This document shows positions 61,901 through 64,000 of a stretch of 64,000 nt of DNA, in pieces. Where the stretch lies: positions 1,589,501 to 1,653,500 of the forward strand of contig NW_024881530.1 of NCBI RefSeq assembly GCF_019059575.1, read 5' to 3'. Within the stretch, counting starts at the first letter, position 1; each line of letters begins with the position of its first letter. The notes under the pieces are model-generated. The model was not told the DNA's origin and made no database searches. It saw only the letters and a list, made by a program, of their open reading frames with translations. Position numbers and translations under genes: made by a program. This stretch comes from Amphibalanus amphitrite. Taxonomy: Eukaryota; Arthropoda; Thecostraca; Balanomorpha; Balanidae.

Positions 61901-62626
61901 TGTGAGACCTCTGCAGGGTACTTGGTCCTATAAGTTCCATATGTGAAGGCTTCTCTGGCGCTGAGGGCGCTGCGAAGTTGCGACATTTCAGGACCGTGCA
62001 AAAGTTCACTTATGACGTCGTAGTTCAGTGACCTGACCTGTCCTAAAAATGCTGTTGGTGACACACAATCCGACTTGAATCAATAGTCTGGTATTCCAAG
62101 TTTCAGCTCTCAATCGCCGGCGCGTTCTGAGCTATTGCGAAAAAAACTAGGCGGGGGAAAGGGCGCCCACCTCGCCCCTCGGCCGGCGAGGGTTAAATGT
62201 TATCGATTATTACAGGAAAATACAGGACGGGTGCCTATGAGCTGTCATGAGCACCATCCTTGTACCTATACCGGTTCGGTTTATAACTATAGCCTCCGAC
62301 AGTCTGTTCCCTCCCCGTTCATTTTCAGTGTGCAACAGTCGAACAACCGTAACACGCAGCGGACTACGCCGCGCACCACGGCACGGCCTACCTACCCTGC
62401 CACGCGGCGTCCCACCTACCCTGCCACGCGGCGTCCAGTCTACCCAGCCACCCGCCAGCCTTATCGTGCCTCCCGCCAGCCTTACCGCAGCTCTCGCCAG
62501 CCGTACCGCACCTCAAGGAGCTGGAGCACCTCCAGATCAGGCAGCCGGAGCTCCTCCAGGTCGGGGAGCAGGAGCTCCTCCAGGAGCGGATCCCGCTTCG
62601 GAGGATCCCGCGGGAGGTTCGGATAG
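49973..62626 (+). CDS. Secreted Frizzled-CRD/NTR (sFRP-like) protein with modular Tyr/Arg/Ser-rich tail
   Basis: Exons 49973-50390, 52671-52748, 52952-53117, 53468-53576, 53868-54055, 54456-54809, 56160-56189, 56652-56681, 56942-56974 and last exon 62329-62626 join in frame (567 aa); the alternative last exon 59770-59974 gives 536 aa. The ATG has a gccaccATG context. Residues 1-18 are a signal peptide. The Frizzled CRD runs C20-C130 with all ten cysteines (PFC, MPY and PNLYGH present). The NTR domain starts CHC at 142-144 and holds CKCPELEAGKEYLIMG near 212-227. This CRD plus NTR order defines secreted Frizzled-related proteins, which bind Wnts outside the cell. The frame then continues through residues 258-319 (hydrophobic NLLMAGGAYALY), a Gly/Tyr/Asn-rich block, Y-P-x-T-x-K/R-P repeats and Arg/Ser-rich exons; typical sFRPs lack this tail. 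Splicing is inferred; the domain calls are strong. Confidence 0.82.
50404..51890 (-). mobile_element. 5'-truncated LINE (CR1/L2-like) in intron 1
   Basis: On the minus strand the element ends in a short tandem tail, (tacaa)n, at 50405-50426, as CR1/L2-group elements do instead of poly-A. The 5' side stops within the reverse transcriptase. The tail begins only 14 bp after the splice donor of the gene's first exon, so insertion narrowly missed it. The outer 5' boundary is approximate. Confidence 0.8.
50592..51866 (-). CDS. LINE reverse transcriptase, partial (424 codons, uninterrupted)
   Basis: RT motifs in order: LLDLSKAFDVISH (box with the first catalytic Asp), GVFQGSSLGPLLFSIVVNDL, and QYADDTQVLVSG (catalytic YADD). 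These are followed by LNESKFELLPIG, the LGVTFDRHLTW thumb motif and the C-terminal region typical of CR1/L2-type ORF2. The endonuclease and N-terminal RT are missing by 5' truncation, so the copy cannot move, yet no stop or frameshift breaks the remainder, implying a recent insertion. The ATG at 51866 is simply the first in the fragment, not a real start. Confidence 0.85.
   Translation of the reverse strand: MTRKSAHILSCTYLPHSSSLQLYLQNTTDQSCTESALLQISDRALAGMDQGHISLLCLLDLSKAFDVISHSKLLDKLELHGIDTAWFRNYLDGHTQSVAISASQSSPPLNISQGVFQGSSLGPLLFSIVVNDLSLYAGDSFIIQYADDTQVLVSGHKSELPDLILKLEASLQSLGDYFHSNGLKLNESKFELLPIGSRQNLRDLPPFTVKFRQAVLSPCTEAKNLGVTFDRHLTWDSHVSQLSQKCFGILIGLSHIRHYLPSGTLPILVSALVLSHVRYCLSVYGNGSAKNLATINKILNFAARIISGKKKFDHISSVRASLGWPDPSTMVQAQTLNILHKARRTGQPESLAALFATNAERPDRSRSTRQDHLLSLPRIHGSAAGKRQFVYRAAAGYNALPREFWDMSTSMFTSKVLELLSSVT
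55551..56025. mobile_element. TTAA-flanked MITE, family agggaccctcccacctt, inverted copy
   Basis: Starts ttaaagggacactccaacct and ends aaggtgggagggtcccttta-a, TTAA at both edges, 475 bp. It is a diverged, inverted relative of 41474-41972. It sits in the intron before the first microexon of the CRD-NTR gene. Confidence 0.8.
56160..56974 (+). CDS. Cassette of three in-phase microexons of the CRD-NTR gene
   Basis: Microexons 56160-56189 (30 nt), 56652-56681 (30 nt) and 56942-56974 (33 nt) each lie between an AG acceptor and a GT donor (gtaaga, gtgagt, gtgagc). All enter and leave in phase 2, so any one can be skipped without changing the frame. They encode R-SRTSRWRTS-R, R-TSSSRSWGS-R and R-SRSSRGGWGG-R: a single Trp in an Arg/Ser/Gly setting each time. 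This composition matches the last exons (SRSSRWSSPRSGSRSS), which supports their being real. They are too short to be confirmed without transcripts. Confidence 0.6.
56341..56470. repeat. GT/GC-rich low-complexity tract (tgcgtg words)
   Basis: Repeated gcgtg, tgtgcg and tgcgtgcg words; intronic. Confidence 0.7.
56745..56840 (-). mobile_element. Fragment of the TTAA transposon, subfamily A
   Basis: The phrase gacgaaactttcagtaccct followed by cgagttaatcaattttac matches the segment at about 12944-12986 of the intact copy. The ends are lost. Confidence 0.55.
56975..58388. other. Intron of the CRD-NTR gene
   Basis: No further exon could be proven. A GC-rich patch at 57940-58140 contains acceptor-like gtcctcag followed by an Arg/Gly-rich frame (SGGRGGGRK), but I found no matching donor. 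Confidence 0.4.
58397..58557. mobile_element. hAT-type MITE with 8-bp target duplication
   Basis: 161 bp with inverted ends cagtggcggatccag and cagaggcggatccag (reverse strand). It is flanked by the direct repeat tgttcatg at 58389-58396 and 58558-58565. An 8-bp duplication is diagnostic of hAT-superfamily integration. The body is poly-G then poly-C/A, so the whole unit can fold into one hairpin. Confidence 0.8.
59484..59642. mobile_element. Possible MITE with gcggaac inverted ends
   Basis: ctgtggcggaacacc at the left and gttccgccgcctatg at the right form imperfect inverted ends around a poly-G tract. A clear target duplication was not found. It lies in unit 1 of the tandem duplication and is not seen in unit 2. 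Confidence 0.4.
59770..59974 (+). CDS. Alternative last coding exon A of the CRD-NTR gene
   Basis: Acceptor tatttccag at 59769, 68 codons including the TAG. Entered in phase 2 like exon B, it reads STQSNNRYTQWSPPRTTARP, then SYPATRRPVYPATRSP, then the SGSRSSSRSGSRFGGSRGRFG end (given in parts). Its start and end match exon B closely, but it has two YPATRxP repeats and lacks the RQPYR repeats. Use of A or B needs alternative splicing with separate polyadenylation; A may also be a decaying duplicate. Confidence 0.65.
60534..60539 (+). terminator. Candidate polyadenylation signal for last exon A (AATAAA)
   Basis: AATAAA 560 nt after the stop of exon A. At the place matching exon B's signal, unit 1 has aatgaa (near 60392) instead. 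Confidence 0.4.
61142..62196 (-). mobile_element. TTAA-flanked transposon, subfamily B, inverted copy
   Basis: The right end, ccggcgagggttaa, is intact; the left end, ttaaaaccctcaccgg, has drifted. The interior is an inverted, diverged copy of 41969-42997, for example the aaagtgccccaaggcgggc and ttttggcaaataacttcgcc stretches. It interrupts the second duplication unit, so it inserted after the duplication, or was lost from unit 1. Confidence 0.75.
62022..62034. promoter_or_regulatory. Near-IR1 nuclear-receptor site
   Basis: AGTTCAGTGACCT, one base from the palindrome found in the other three elements, followed by another gacctg word. Confidence 0.4.
62329..62626 (+). CDS. Alternative last coding exon B of the CRD-NTR gene (repeat-expanded)
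   Basis: Acceptor cattttcag at 62328; 99 codons ending GGA TAG. After TTPRTTARP it has three heptads (TYPATRRP, TYPATRRP, VYPATRQP), then three RQPYRxS units and a Ser/Arg run (RSGSRSSSRSGSR) closing FGGSRGRFG. Tyr, Arg, Pro and Ser dominate. The heptads continue the YPVTSKP pattern at the end of exon 54456-54809, so the repeat theme spans the exon join. Confidence 0.75.
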
Positions 62627-62996
62627 GGAGCCGCCGTCTGTGGAATTATGGAAATGGCGCTGTGACGAAGGAATGGTCAGGGATAGCGCCACGCCAATAT
62701 TAGAGGAGTGAGACGAGTGGTATCGGTGATCGGTGCTTCAGACGAGCACAGGCCGTGCAATAGTTGTGTAGTGAATCTACGTAGACAAGTTGTAATAGCC
62801 AGGTTATGGAGCACAACAGTGCTATCTTATTTCACCTTATGGATCCTAGCATTTTAATAAGCTGTTTACCCAACCCCCTTTACATGGATTAACAGCTTAC
62901 CCTTACGAAGTGTATAGTGTCCATTCCGCAAGATGTGGAGTGGATAATTATGCACCACAGCCCACATGGTTTTACTCGTAGAACAAACATCGATCA

Positions 62997-63002
62997 AATA
63001 AA
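62997..63002 (+). terminator. Candidate polyadenylation signal for last exon B (AATAAA)
   Basis: AATAAA 370 nt after the stop of exon B, in a segment conserved with unit 1 apart from the signal itself. Confidence 0.5.
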
Positions 63003-63090
63003 ATGTGATCACATGTTTGCGTTTCGTCCACCACCCAATCACCTCACTTCTGTAGGAACCGCCCTCCGTTATTTAGGCTGATACCCATTA

Positions 63091-63780
63091 CCCTTCCTTC
63101 TTTTTGTACCATTCGGCGTAAAGGTAAATAAAACCGGGATTCTCTTACGTGCCCTTGTCTCTTACAGCGCAGTAAACTAAAATAGGGGGAAGTTCTGCTT
63201 GAAGTTCTGCTTGAACGACCGATTAGTTTTCAGCCCAAGCAATGGAGCCGCTTGCTACCGCTCAACATCAATCATACAAAAATTGTTTTGCTTTCAAAGG
63301 TTAGGTTTCGCCGTTGTTCGACGGTTGAGAACACCCGAAAGTCTTTGTGGAGCGCTGATCACTGACGGAAATTGCACGCATGAAGGTGACGATGTCGATA
63401 TAAGCCCATCCTGGTGCGTCGAGCGTGGAGCTATCAAACCGTTTCGATTATATGCATTCGCAGACAAAATGCAGGCAACGGATGGCCTTGGGTAACGGGA
63501 ATATCCTCAACGATAGGATAACAACATATGCGATAGCTAAGAAACCCCTTTATACCGAGCTGATAACGTATTGCTACACCTATACACGTCGCCTTCTCCA
63601 TGTCCTCTACTTTAGTTTTTGATCGTCTCATAATGCATCTCCCGCAATCCACGTAGGGCCCCACAGCTGTCGCCTAGAATTTCGCATCATACCAGTCACC
63701 TTTTCCAGCACATCCACCGACTGGCTGATTATTTCCATGTATTTTCGTGCAAGTAAATCATCAAAACAATAGCATTCGCC
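63091..63780. other. Non-genic spacer
   Basis: Nothing recognised beyond a short aaataggggg/aagttctgcttg direct repeat near 63180-63210. Confidence 0.5.
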
Positions 63781-64000
63781 AGGCGGCCGGAAGGGTGTAG
63801 CGACTGACGGCCCCGCCATCGGGCCTGGCGTCACCACGGCGCCGTGTCGTCATCACTGCGGCGCCGGGCGTCATCACTGCGGCGGCGCGGCGGGCCGGCC
63901 GGCCCTCTCCGCTCATATAGTATATGCGAGAAGCGGCGGCGGGGCGGCGCGCTTCTCAGAGGTGGCGGTTCGACGGGTCCGACCGGGCGAGTATCAGTTG
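63781..64000 (+). promoter_or_regulatory. Promoter-like GC-rich edge
   Basis: A CpG-rich block contains an isolated AT word, atatagtatat (63914-63924), and ends with TCAGTT (63994-63999), an arthropod initiator match. It may be the start of a gene beyond the window. The spacing between the two is too long for one TATA-initiator pair. Confidence 0.25.

Larger units (their letters stand above)
60520..63090 (+). repeat. Tandem duplication, unit 2 (carries last exon B)
   Basis: Second copy of the 58900-60510 unit, lengthened by the 1.05-kb TTAA transposon at 61142-62196 that unit 1 lacks and by extra codons in the exon. The 3' UTR phrase gtgctatcttatttca/gcttatggatcc is shared by both units (60176 and 62819). 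Confidence 0.75.

Noticed and set aside
61382-62064. Minus-strand frames of about 60 codons between the last exons
   Set aside because: Inside the TTAA transposon, non-coding, and not shared as protein with its sister copy.

Overview
The window looks like nuclear DNA of an arthropod, most likely a marine crustacean. It has spliced genes with GT-AG introns, no bacterial operons, a TCAGTT-type initiator at one gene, an arthropod-style gustatory-receptor-like gene, and many DNA transposons, LINEs and microsatellites. A barnacle would fit, but that is a guess from general composition, not from a diagnostic marker.

Layout. 1-26 kb is a gene-poor stretch in which I can support no protein gene. It holds TTAA-flanked transposons (2553-3423, 12865-13754), microsatellites, a TA-flanked MITE (21350-22244), a CACGTG cluster (22672-22741), a decayed Tc1/mariner element (23052-24370) and several GC-rich islands. 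An iteron-type repeat (26360-27243) precedes a young, apparently intact LTR retrotransposon on the minus strand (27415-31987). Its two 279-bp LTRs look identical, it has a 5-bp target duplication, and it has gag and pol ORFs joined by a textbook -1 frameshift signal. At 32.7 kb a GC-rich island carries what looks like a short first coding exon on the minus strand. 33-40 kb holds a nested TIR element, a CT microsatellite and a tandem SINE-like dimer.

Two spliced plus-strand genes follow. The first (40385-46655, eight exons, 571 aa) encodes a seven-transmembrane protein resembling arthropod gustatory receptors, with a long proline-rich then acidic cytoplasmic N-terminus. Its first intron is largely filled by three abutting repeats. 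The second (49973-62626) encodes a secreted protein with a signal peptide, a complete ten-cysteine Frizzled CRD and a netrin-like (NTR) domain, so it is secreted-Frizzled-related-like. The reading frame then continues into a Gly/Tyr/Asn-rich segment, Tyr-Pro-x-Thr-x-Lys/Arg-Pro repeats, three R/S/W-rich microexons of 30, 30 and 33 nt (all phase 2 to 2), and one of two alternative last exons. Those last exons arose by tandem duplication of a unit of about 1.6 kb (58.9-60.5 kb and 60.5-63.1 kb). The second copy gained extra YPATRRP-type repeats and a 1.05-kb TTAA transposon.

Most unusual are this Wnt-antagonist-like fold with an adhesive- or matrix-like modular tail, and the TTAA transposon family, whose members share an inverted nuclear-receptor site (AGGTCAnTGACCT or a near match). 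All exon models come from reading splice signals and frame continuity by eye; transcripts were not available.
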